Assembly (NCBI GenBank): GCA_015067375.1
Contig: SVMQ01000082.1
Coordinates: 1-8,634, forward strand
Origin: Oscillospiraceae bacterium
GTDB lineage: Bacteria > Bacillota > Clostridia > Oscillospirales > Ruminococcaceae
DNA: 8,634 nt
Direction of reading: 5' to 3'
Made by a program: the position numbers and the translations under genes. The notes beneath the pieces were generated by a model. It had not been told where the DNA came from. It saw only the letters and a list, made by a program, of their open reading frames with translations, and did not search any database. How positions within the stretch are numbered: the stretch's first letter is position 1; the number at the start of each line of letters is the position of its first letter. This document shows, piece by piece, positions 1 to 5,446 of this stretch.

Positions 1-478
1 CGGGATGCTCGGTCAGTATAACATCAAGCAGCTCCGCGTTGTCGTGATATGAGAAGCCTATCCTGCGCGCAAGCCCGTCGCGCTTCTTCTGCTGAACGAA
101 ATCAAACGCGCCGAGGCGCTTGCTCGTTTCATAGTTCTCCTTATTGAGGCAGTGCAGCAGGTAGTAGTCGAAGTAGCCTGCGCCTGTGCGCTCCAGCTGC
201 TCGTCAAACATACGCTGCATATCGCCCTCCTCTTTCAGGAACATCGTAGGCAGCTTCGTCGCAACAAGGAAACTGTCGCGCGCGTGGCGGTCTATCAGCG
301 CCTCCTTGAGCATACGCTCGCTCTTGCCGTCGTGATACATATACGCTGTATCAAAATAGGTGAAGCCCTGCTCGAGGAAGCTGTCAACCATGCCGAATAT
401 CTGCTCCCTGTCAAAGCTGGTCTGGTCGTTGCCGTCCAGCAGCGGTAATCGCATAAATCCGAATCCAAGCTTTTTCAT
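1..478 (-). CDS. Aldo/keto reductase, COG1453-like (3' part outside window)
   Basis: The reverse strand encodes the first 159 residues, beginning MKKLGFGFMRLPLLDG. This opening is typical of the predicted aldo/keto reductases of COG1453, which are cytosolic NAD(P)H-dependent oxidoreductases with a TIM-barrel fold. The catalytic tetrad is visible: Asp43 and Tyr48 (in FDTAYMY), Lys75 (in VATKLP) and His109 (in YYLLHCL). IGFSYHDN at about 140-147 is another family motif. Members of this group often carry a C-terminal ferredoxin-like domain, but that part lies beyond the left edge, so I cannot say whether it is present. The start ATG (478-476) overlaps the TGA of the upstream DUF1893 gene by one base (TGATG), with an AAAGGATGG-like ribosome binding site inside the upstream gene. 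The pair is therefore very probably co-transcribed and translationally coupled. The physiological substrate cannot be told from the sequence. Confidence 0.93.
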   Translation of the reverse strand, partial: MKKLGFGFMRLPLLDGNDQTSFDREQIFGMVDSFLEQGFTYFDTAYMYHDGKSERMLKEALIDRHARDSFLVATKLPTMFLKEEGDMQRMFDEQLERTGAGYFDYYLLHCLNKENYETSKRLGAFDFVQQKKRDGLARRIGFSYHDNAELLDVILTEHP

Positions 479-906
479 CATCTTCCATCCTTTCGTAATT
501 CGTCCAGTCTGTTCTTTATTGCCGTAAGCGCCATTGCAGGGTCGTCGATGTCCATGACCGCAAGCTCCATCGGGCAGAAGCCGTCGCCGCTGCGGTTGCG
601 TATGCGCTCTGTCAGCTCGCCAAAGGAATAGCGCACGCCGCGCGAGGCAAGAAACTCCGCCGCCATGCGGCTCATAACAGCGCCGTATATCTCGGTCACA
701 CCCGCCATCACGAGAAGCATCGCCGCCGCCTTGCCTATCACCTTATCCGCTGCCGACGCCCCGCACAGGTCTGCACCCTGCTCTATCAGCGAGAGGACAG
801 GCGCGACTCCGCGCTCTGTTCTTTTGTAAACAAGCTCGCCCCTGCATATTGCCACCGTACAGTCGCCCTGACCAAGCAGCTGCTTTGCCTTTTCGATATC
901 GGTCAT
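478..906 (-). CDS. DUF1893 family protein (deaminase-like fold, function unknown)
   Basis: This encodes a 142-residue soluble protein with no signal peptide or membrane segment. It matches the DUF1893 pattern along its whole length: a short N-terminal sheet region (CTVAICRGELVY, about 16-27), the conserved core ADKVIGKAAAMLLVMAGV (about 53-70), and the motif GDGFCPMELAV with Cys111-Pro-Met-Glu114 near the C-terminus. The family is known from the Thermotoga maritima protein TM1506, whose fold resembles the cytidine deaminase superfamily. To my knowledge no reaction has been assigned. The start is fixed by a GGAGGT ribosome binding site at 917-912 (read on the minus strand), five bases before the ATG. 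It is the first gene of a leftward operon and overlaps the aldo/keto reductase start by one base. A role in redox or nucleotide metabolism would be a guess from context only. Confidence 0.9.
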   Translation of the reverse strand: MTDIEKAKQLLGQGDCTVAICRGELVYKRTERGVAPVLSLIEQGADLCGASAADKVIGKAAAMLLVMAGVTEIYGAVMSRMAAEFLASRGVRYSFGELTERIRNRSGDGFCPMELAVMDIDDPAMALTAIKNRLDELRKDGR

Positions 907-934
907 AGTAAACCTCCATTAACATACTATCTAT

Positions 935-963
935 ATAATAGCGTATACAGGAAATTTATTCAA
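935..963 (-). promoter_or_regulatory. Sigma-A-type promoter for the DUF1893/aldo-keto reductase operon
   Basis: Read on the minus strand, TTGAAT (963-958) is followed by a 17-base spacer and TATTAT (940-935). Transcription should start about 20-25 bases upstream of the ATG, with the GGAGGT ribosome binding site close behind. The match is five of six to each consensus hexamer. Confidence 0.75.
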
Positions 964-1019
964 GCCCCCTTTTCGCTTTTTTTCTGCTTTTATCCCTGTT
1001 TTTTTATTTCCAGTTTTTT
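964..1019. other. Pyrimidine/T-rich intergenic tract
   Basis: This stretch of the 329-base divergent region (907-1235) has several runs of T separated by C-rich spots on the plus strand. No open reading frame or clear stem-loop is seen in it. It could act as a flexible or A-tract (minus-strand) upstream element for the leftward promoter, but nothing in the sequence proves this. Confidence 0.35.
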
Positions 1020-1030
1020 GCGACGGCGTT

Positions 1031-1050
1031 GTTAAGAAAGCGTTAAGAAA
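1031..1050. repeat. Tandem direct repeat GTTAAGAAA, 11-bp period (possible operator)
   Basis: GTTAAGAAA occurs at 1031-1039 and again, identically, at 1042-1050, separated by GC. The 11-bp repeat distance is close to one DNA turn. OmpR/PhoB-type response regulators are known to bind direct repeats of this period. The site lies about 70 bases upstream of the leftward -35 box and about 125 bases upstream of the rightward one, so either unit could be its target. Confidence 0.5.
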
Positions 1051-1141
1051 TACCCGATTTCAACATTTCACGCAAACCTCGGATGTCCGCAAAACGTGAC
1101 TGTTATCGCATTTGTCGGGTTTCTGGCGCAAATATTACTAT

Positions 1142-1168
1142 TTGGAAATTTCTTGAAATATTTTCCAA
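1142..1168. repeat. Inverted repeat TTGGAAA...TTTCCAA upstream of the spo0A-like promoter
   Basis: TTGGAAA (1142-1148) and its exact complement TTTCCAA (1162-1168) flank a 13-base AT-rich centre. The site ends seven bases before the -35 hexamer at 1176, a position suited to a dimeric regulator. With seven-base arms in AT-rich DNA, chance cannot be excluded. Confidence 0.35.
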
Positions 1169-1175
1169 AAAGTAC

Positions 1176-1204
1176 TTGAATAATCATCCGGTTTATGGTA
1201 ACAT
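1176..1204 (+). promoter_or_regulatory. Sigma-A-type promoter for the Spo0A-like gene
   Basis: TTGAAT at 1176-1181 and TAACAT at 1199-1204 are separated by 17 bases. This places the transcription start near 1211, about 25 bases ahead of the ATG at 1236. No good sigma-H-like or Spo0A-box sequence is evident next to it; the nearest is TGTCGGG at 1113-1119, two mismatches from TGTCGAA. Confidence 0.65.
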
Positions 1205-1223
1205 GAAAGTGCAAAAAATACAT

Positions 1224-1229
1224 GGAGGT
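1224..1229 (+). promoter_or_regulatory. Ribosome binding site that fixes the Spo0A-like start
   Basis: GGAGGT sits six bases before ATG 1236. An in-frame ATG at 1083 would add 51 residues, but it has no such site, lies upstream of the predicted promoter, and its product does not resemble the family. Confidence 0.85.
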
Positions 1230-1235
1230 ATTAAA

Positions 1236-2012
1236 ATGACGAATCAGATCAAAGTATTAATCGGCAACGACACCGCGGACAGCGGAATGGCATGGGCAGG
1301 CGCTATGAAAGCGGCAGGAATGTACGCGATAACACGGCGCTGCGACGGAAACTCTGTACTTAACACCATCAGGTCGGAGGCTCCCGATGTCGCGGTGCTG
1401 GAGGAAAAGATGACCTTCTGCGATGCCATCGAGGTGATACGCCGCCTTAAGTCCGAAAAGAAGTATGTGCCGTCGGTCATCATCGTGTCCAACAACGTTA
1501 CCCCTCAGCTGGAGCGCGAAGCGATGCTGGCAGGCGCATCCTGTGTCATGGCGCGGCCTGTTGACGCACATTATCTGACCACTAAAGTGTCACAGCTGTG
1601 CGGCTTTGAGAGCGAGCCTACCGCCGTCCCCGACGAGACCGACCTCGAATGTGCAGTGACCGAGATAATCCATCAGGTCGGCATCCCCGCGCACATCAAG
1701 GGCTACCATTATCTGCGCACAGCCATCATGCTGTCCGTAAACAACGACGACATGATAAACTGCATCACAAAGCTGCTGTATCCGACGGTCGCAAAGAGGT
1801 ATCAGACCACCTCCTCGCGAGTGGAGCGCGCTATCCGCCATGCCATAGAGATAGCATGGGACCGCGGCGATATCGACGTGCTGACCAAGATATTCTCCTA
1901 TACAGTACACACCACGCGCGGCAAGCCGACAAACTCCGAATTCATCGCGCTGATAGCAGACCACCTGCGCCTTAAATTCAAGCAGAAGAACACCGTGCCT
2001 GCGTACAGGTGA
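1236..2012 (+). CDS. spo0A: Spo0A-family transcription factor with degenerate receiver
   Basis: This is a 258-residue cytosolic DNA-binding protein with Spo0A architecture: a receiver-like domain (about 5-121), a short linker, and a C-terminal Spo0A domain (about 137-250). The C-terminal domain is highly conserved, with IPAHIKGYHYLR at 150-161, the helix-turn-helix TTSSRVERAIRHAIEIAW at 191-208, and KPTNSEFIA at 230-238. It should still bind 0A-box-like DNA. The receiver differs from Bacillus subtilis Spo0A at key sites. The phosphorylated Asp56 is Glu56 here (VAVLEEKM), the first acidic-pocket Asp10 is Asn11, the second Asp is kept (Asp12), Lys108 is Arg107, and Thr86 is Ser85. Phosphorylation by the usual route is therefore unlikely, and Glu could mimic the active state (inference). 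The usual Clostridia/Bacilli neighbour spoIVB is not upstream; instead a divergent DUF1893 operon is. A terminator at 2089-2120 makes this a single-gene unit. Family is certain, but a role in sporulation is not. Confidence 0.93.
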   Translation: MTNQIKVLIGNDTADSGMAWAGAMKAAGMYAITRRCDGNSVLNTIRSEAPDVAVLEEKMTFCDAIEVIRRLKSEKKYVPSVIIVSNNVTPQLEREAMLAGASCVMARPVDAHYLTTKVSQLCGFESEPTAVPDETDLECAVTEIIHQVGIPAHIKGYHYLRTAIMLSVNNDDMINCITKLLYPTVAKRYQTTSSRVERAIRHAIEIAWDRGDIDVLTKIFSYTVHTTRGKPTNSEFIALIADHLRLKFKQKNTVPAYR

Positions 2013-2030
2013 CGATAAGCGCAGGACTAG

Positions 2031-2200
2031 CGGGCGGATGTTATCCTTCCCCTGAGATAGCGTCAACCCCACAATGAAAACATATTCCGCGGCAGGACAA
2101 GACATCCTGCCGTATTTTTTGTCTTAGAAACGCGGCGATGCACGGGCGGATGCCGCATGACGGCAGGCAATATCACGAGCGGATGATATCCACCCCTACA
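2031..2200. repeat. Cluster of eroded GGGCGGATG palindromic repeats
   Basis: The ten-mer CGGGCGGATG occurs exactly at 2031-2040 and 2143-2152, and with one change (CGAGCGGATG) at 2176-2185. The first and third copies continue alike, 14 of 16 bases matching over 2031-2046 and 2176-2191, each containing GGAT-NNN-ATCC, a weak stem-loop. The middle copy runs instead into a TGCCG/CGGCA stem (2151-2165). The third copy ends CCCTACA (2194-2200), a tail shared with the palindrome at 8374-8398. They look like decayed copies of a dispersed palindromic element. The terminator at 2089-2120 lies inside the cluster. Confidence 0.5.
2089..2120 (+). terminator. Rho-independent terminator after the Spo0A-like gene
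   Basis: CGGCAGGA (2090-2097) pairs with TCCTGCCG (2105-2112) around a seven-base loop, and is followed by TATTTTTT (2113-2120). It lies about 77 bases beyond the stop codon and no gene lies between. Confidence 0.85.
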
Positions 2201-2288
2201 GTGGTGGCAGAGGAAGAGCGCGACGCAAATAATATTGAACGAAATAAAAGCCACCCATAATTGATAGAGCCACCCCAGCAGACAGAAC

Positions 2289-2365
2289 GGTTTTGCGAAG
2301 CAAAATCCAATTCCCATTAGGGGAATTGGAAGTGGCGTCTGCGCCCGTGTCTGCGGAGCAGACAC
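2289..2365. repeat. Four back-to-back hairpins immediately upstream of the trmB promoter
   Basis: The first hairpin has TTTTGC/GCAAAA arms with a GAA loop (2291-2305, extendable to 2289-2307). The second has perfect nine-base arms CCAATTCCC/GGGAATTGG (2307-2329). The third is a short GGCG/CGCC stem (2334-2345). The fourth has perfect eight-base arms GTGTCTGC/GCAGACAC with a GGA loop (2347-2365). They fill almost every base and end three bases before the -35 box at 2369. None has a T-tract, so they do not look like terminators. The first and fourth use the GC-GNA-GC apex known for unusual stability in single-stranded DNA. Confidence 0.6.
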
Positions 2366-2368
2366 TGG

Positions 2369-2397
2369 TTGACTTTTTGTGTAAAATATGCTATCAT
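2369..2397 (+). promoter_or_regulatory. Sigma-A-type promoter for the trmB-hydrolase operon
   Basis: TTGACT at 2369-2374, a 17-base spacer and TATCAT at 2392-2397 make a strong promoter. The expected start is near 2404, giving a leader of about 57 bases before the trmB ATG. Confidence 0.75.
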
Positions 2398-2448
2398 AGT
2401 ACCGATTTGATGAGCCTGCCCAAAGGTGGGGTCTTGAAATACGGAAAA

Positions 2449-2453
2449 GAGGT
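2449..2453 (+). promoter_or_regulatory. Ribosome binding site that fixes the trmB start
   Basis: GAGGT, within AAAAGAGGT, lies seven bases before ATG 2461. The reading frame is open back to an ATG at 2293, but that stretch overlaps the hairpin cluster and the promoter, so the upstream extension is not coding. Confidence 0.75.
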
Positions 2454-2460
2454 ATATCGC

Positions 2461-3132
2461 ATGAGAATGAGAAAGAAAAGGCATCTTGAGGACAGGCTTG
2501 CCGCTTGCAAGGATGTCATGATCTATATGCAGAATCAGAACGAACACGCAGACGACCCGCTGGATGAGGCGCTGTTCTTCGACAGCATGAAGGTATTCGG
2601 AAACAACAACCCCCTGCACCTTGAGATAGGCAGCGGTAAGGGCGCGTTCATACTGGAGCTTGCAAGGCGCAACCCCGATATAAACTACATAGCCATCGAA
2701 AAGACCCCCAACGTCATCGTGACGGGCGCCGAGAACCTTATGGAGAGCGGCATCAAAAACGTGCGCTTCTGCCTCGGTCAGGCGGAGTATCTGGAGCATC
2801 TGTTCCATCCGCATACCATAGACAGGCTGTACCTCAACTTCTCCTGCCCTTTCCCAAAGGAGAGCTACGCCAAGCACCGCCTCACCCACACGCGCTTCCT
2901 CACCATCTACAACAAGGTACTCAAAAGCGGCGCTGAGATACACCAGAAGACCGACAACAAGCGACTGTTCGAGTTTTCCATCGAGCATTTCTCCGCAAAC
3001 GGCTTCGTGATGAAAAATGTATCGCTCGACCTGCATAACAGCGGCTTTGAGGGGAATATTATGACAGAGTACGAAACGCGTTTCACTGAAATGGGACTGC
3101 CCATCTACCGCATGGAGGCAGTCAACCCCTAA
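2461..3132 (+). CDS. trmB: tRNA (guanine-N7)-methyltransferase, variant signature motif
   Basis: This is a 223-residue cytosolic Rossmann-fold methyltransferase, the usual length for TrmB, which uses S-adenosylmethionine to make m7G at position 46 of the tRNA variable loop. Visible motifs are the basic N-terminus (MRMRKKRHLEDR), SAM-binding motif I LEIGSGKG (54-61), Glu80 after motif II, the signature region LNFSCPFPK (125-133), HQKTDN (161-166), and the family C-terminus LDLHNSGFEGNIMTEYE (189-205). The signature normally reads NFSDPWPK followed by a basic RHxKRRLT stretch. Here the Asp is Cys129, the Trp is Phe131, and the basic stretch has become SYAKHRLT (135-142). The equivalent Asp is functionally important in E. 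coli TrmB. Everything else is well conserved, so this may be a clade-specific functional variant. It is first in an operon with the hydrolase, whose ribosome binding site begins one base after the stop codon. Confidence 0.92.
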   Translation: MRMRKKRHLEDRLAACKDVMIYMQNQNEHADDPLDEALFFDSMKVFGNNNPLHLEIGSGKGAFILELARRNPDINYIAIEKTPNVIVTGAENLMESGIKNVRFCLGQAEYLEHLFHPHTIDRLYLNFSCPFPKESYAKHRLTHTRFLTIYNKVLKSGAEIHQKTDNKRLFEFSIEHFSANGFVMKNVSLDLHNSGFEGNIMTEYETRFTEMGLPIYRMEAVNP

Positions 3133-3144
3133 AAGGAGCGACCA

Positions 3145-4062
3145 ATGAAAAAGCTGCACGGCACCTTCGCAAGCTCGTCAGGGCTTTGCGATGTGCATTA
3201 TTATTTCTATATCCCCGAAAGCCCCAAGGCGGCTGTGATACTCTCCCACGGAATGTGCGAATACATCACGCGCTACACCGCCTTTGCACAGTACCTCTGC
3301 GACAACGATATCGCACTGTGCGGATGCGACCACCTCGGCCACGGAAGCTCTGTCGCTGACGATGATATGCTCGGATACTTCGGTGAAAAGGACGGGCATC
3401 TGCATCTGGTGCATGACCTGCACCGCATGAAGCTTATTGCAGAAAAGCGTCTGCCCGATATACCGCATTTCCTTGTCGCGCACAGCATGGGCAGCTTTAC
3501 GGCAAGGATATACCTTTCAAAGTACACCGACCGTCTTAGCGGCGCTATACTCATGGGTACGGCAGGCCCCGTACCGTGGCTGGACGCGATACACGCCTAC
3601 CTCGTCGCCGCCGCAAAGCACAACGGCGGAAAGTGGCGCTATGACTGGGGCATGGACTTCGCAATGGGAGTGTTCAACCTTCGCAATCAGAACCACCGCA
3701 CGCGCTTTGACTGGCTGTCGCGCGACGACAGGAGCATCGACAGGTTCATAGCCGACCCGAAATGCAACTTCATCTTCACCGCCGCAGGCTGCCGCGACCT
3801 TATCGCGCTGCTCATCATGTGCAACACAAAGCAGGTGATAGCTTCAACGCGCACGGATGTTCCGCTGCTGTTCCTTTCGGGAGGAATGGATCCCGTCGGG
3901 GAATACGGCGCAGGTGTGCGGCGCGCCGCTGCGCTATACCGCAGGCACGGCTGTGACGCAACGCTCCGCATATACCGTGAGGCGCGGCACGAGCTGCTGT
4001 TTGAGCTTAACAAGGACGAGGTACGCTCGGATATCCTTAGCTTTCTCATCAATCGGATATGA
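3145..4062 (+). CDS. Alpha/beta hydrolase (serine aminopeptidase S33 / lysophospholipase-like)
   Basis: This is a 305-residue soluble hydrolase of the Hydrolase_4 type, the group containing monoacylglycerol lipases and PldB-like lysophospholipases. In order there is the oxyanion-hole motif LSHGMCEY (33-40), the DHLGHG strand-turn (62-67), the nucleophile elbow AHSMGS with Ser114 (112-117), a helical cap region (about 145-230), the acid motif SGGMDPVG with Asp249 (245-252), and the catalytic histidine His282 in EARHELL (279-285). All three triad residues are present, so it is probably an active esterase or lipase. The substrate cannot be deduced. There is no signal peptide, so it should act in the cytosol. 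An AAGGAG ribosome binding site at 3133-3138 precedes the ATG by six bases, and only 12 bases separate it from trmB, so the two are co-transcribed. The functional link with trmB is not obvious. Confidence 0.9.
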   Translation: MKKLHGTFASSSGLCDVHYYFYIPESPKAAVILSHGMCEYITRYTAFAQYLCDNDIALCGCDHLGHGSSVADDDMLGYFGEKDGHLHLVHDLHRMKLIAEKRLPDIPHFLVAHSMGSFTARIYLSKYTDRLSGAILMGTAGPVPWLDAIHAYLVAAAKHNGGKWRYDWGMDFAMGVFNLRNQNHRTRFDWLSRDDRSIDRFIADPKCNFIFTAAGCRDLIALLIMCNTKQVIASTRTDVPLLFLSGGMDPVGEYGAGVRRAAALYRRHGCDATLRIYREARHELLFELNKDEVRSDILSFLINRI

Positions 4063-4065
4063 ACC

Positions 4066-4096
4066 TATCCCCGAGCTTTCGGGGATATCGTCGTTT
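4066..4096 (+). terminator. Rho-independent terminator after the hydrolase gene
   Basis: TATCCCCGA (4066-4074) and TCGGGGATA (4079-4087) form a perfect nine-base stem with a GCTT loop, followed by a T-rich tail (TCGTCGTTTT). It begins three bases after the hydrolase stop codon. Confidence 0.85.
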
Positions 4097-4108
4097 TGTG
4101 CAGATATC

Positions 4109-4137
4109 TTGACAAAACAGACAGTTAGCCGTATAAT
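4109..4137 (+). promoter_or_regulatory. Exact-consensus sigma-A promoter for ugd
   Basis: TTGACA (4109-4114), 17 bases, then TATAAT (4132-4137): both hexamers match the consensus in full. The expected start is near 4144, leaving a leader of about 52 AT-rich bases without obvious structure. This predicts strong, largely constitutive expression unless a repressor overlaps it. Confidence 0.92.
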
Positions 4138-4195
4138 ATAAGAGTATTACCATCGCATTATAAATAAGATATACATAAAAAAGGGAGAAGATATT

Positions 4196-5383
4196 ATGAA
4201 GATTACCGTAGCAGGCACAGGCTATGTCGGTCTGTCCAACGCAGTGCTGCTGTCGCAGTCCAACCCTGTCACTACCGTGGATATCATCGCGGAAAAGGCA
4301 GCCATGATAAACGAGAGAAAGTCGCCTATCGCGGACGAGTACATCGAAAAGTACCTCGCTGAAAAGCCGCTTTCGCTCACCGCCACGACTGACGGCAAAG
4401 CCGCCTATACCGACGCTGACCTCATAATCATCGCCACCCCCACAAACTACGACGAGGTGAAGAATTACTTCGACACCTCCTCCGTCGAGAGCGTTATCGA
4501 GGAGATACTCTCCGTAAACGACCACGCCACTATCGTGATAAAATCCACCGTGCCCGTTGGCTATACCGTTTCTGTGCGCGAGCGCTACAGCTGCTCACGC
4601 ATCATATTCTCGCCCGAATTTCTGCGCGAGGGTCAGGCGCTTTACGACAACCTCTACCCCTCCCGCATCATCGTGGGCGCACCGCATGAGGACGAGGACG
4701 CCTGCCGCAGGGCGAGAGAATTCGCTGCACTTCTGCAGCAGGGCGCGCTCAAAGAGGATATCACCGTGCTTTTCACCGACCCCACCGAGGCAGAGGCCGT
4801 GAAGCTCTTCTCCAACACCTACCTCGCGCTGAGAGTGGCTTATTTCAATGAGCTTGACACCTACTGCGAGATGAAGGGGCTGAATGCAAAGCAGATAATC
4901 GACGGCGTGGGTCTTGACCCGAGGATAGGCTCGCACTACAACAATCCCAGCTTCGGCTACGGCGGTTACTGCCTGCCTAAGGACACGAAGCAGCTGCTGG
5001 CGAATTTTGCCGATGTCCCCAACAACATCATCGCCGCGATAGTTTCCGCAAACAGGACGCGCAAGGATTATATCGCAGACCACATCGCACAGCAGAAGCC
5101 CAGCACGGTCGGCGTGTACAGGCTTACGATGAAATCCAACTCCGACAACTTCCGCCAGTCCTCGATACAGGGCATCATGAAGCGCCTGAGAGAGCAGGAT
5201 ATACGCGTGATCGTGTATGAGCCTACGCTGAAAAAGGGTCAGAGCTTCTTCGACTACGAGGTGTATGAGGATTTCGACCGCTTCAAGGCTGAATCCGACG
5301 TGATAATCGCCAACCGCCGCAGCGCAGAGCTTGCAGACGTTGACGACAAGGTATACACGCGCGACCTGTACAGCAGAGATTGA
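4196..5383 (+). CDS. ugd: UDP-glucose 6-dehydrogenase
   Basis: This is a 395-residue cytosolic enzyme of the short Ugd type, which oxidises UDP-glucose to UDP-glucuronate with two NAD+. The N-terminal NAD domain shows GTGYVGLS (7-14) and Asp29 at the end of the second strand. The central region has KSTVPVGYT (116-124) and [11 protein letters not shown] (139-149). Lys203 and Asn207 ([10 protein letters not shown]) and the catalytic Cys259 with Lys262 and Asp263 ([11 protein letters not shown]) match the active site of the Streptococcus pyogenes enzyme. The C-terminal UDP-binding domain ends with ANRRSAEL. The start follows a GGGAG ribosome binding site at 4183-4187. The gene stands alone, with an exact-consensus promoter and its own terminator, away from any visible polysaccharide cluster. 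It ends in three successive in-frame stops, TGA TAA TAG (5381-5389). The product would feed glucuronate-containing capsule or exopolysaccharide made elsewhere (inference). Confidence 0.95.
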   Translation: MKITVAGTGYVGLSNAVLLSQSNPVTTVDIIAEKAAMINERKSPIADEYIEKYLAEKPLSLTATTDGKAAYTDADLIIIATPTNYDEVKNYFDTSSVESVIEEILSVNDHATIVIKSTVPVGYTVSVRERYSCSRIIFSPEFLREGQALYDNLYPSRIIVGAPHEDEDACRRAREFAALLQQGALKEDITVLFTDPTEAEAVKLFSNTYLALRVAYFNELDTYCEMKGLNAKQIIDGVGLDPRIGSHYNNPSFGYGGYCLPKDTKQLLANFADVPNNIIAAIVSANRTRKDYIADHIAQQKPSTVGVYRLTMKSNSDNFRQSSIQGIMKRLREQDIRVIVYEPTLKKGQSFFDYEVYEDFDRFKAESDVIIANRRSAELADVDDKVYTRDLYSRD

Positions 5384-5393
5384 TAATAGTTCC

Positions 5394-5422
5394 GCAGGGC
5401 GTAGCGATATGCCCTGCTTTTT
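5394..5422 (+). terminator. Rho-independent terminator between ugd and the hybrid kinase
   Basis: GCAGGGC (5394-5400) pairs with GCCCTGC (5411-5417) across a ten-base loop and runs straight into TTTTT (5418-5422). The T-run is the first half of a 14-base palindrome, GCTTTTTAAAAAGC (5416-5429). The kinase ribosome binding site starts only 12 bases later, with no room for a promoter in between. Confidence 0.85.
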
Positions 5423-5446
5423 AAAAAGCGAAAAAGGAGGTACCTT

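Noticed and set aside
1083..1235. N-terminal extension of the Spo0A-like protein from an in-frame ATG at 1083
   Set aside because: It has no ribosome binding site, its product does not resemble the family, and it overlaps the promoter. The ATG at 1236 has GGAGGT at ideal spacing and gives the normal Spo0A length.
2293..2460. N-terminal extension of TrmB by 56 residues
   Set aside because: The stretch is made of hairpins and the promoter. TrmB normally starts with the basic segment encoded from 2461, which has its own ribosome binding site.
2578..2584. TTCGACA, reverse of a perfect Spo0A box, also present in ugd and in the kinase gene
   Set aside because: Each copy lies inside a coding region where the codons TTC GAC (Phe-Asp) followed by A create it by chance. 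None is next to a promoter.
2317..3159. Long minus-strand open frame (280 codons) opposite trmB
   Set aside because: It is a mirror of the codon pattern of trmB, spans the promoter region and resembles no known family. Similar antisense frames at 1590-2105, 4595-5083, 5471-6097 and 6881-7612 were rejected for the same reason.
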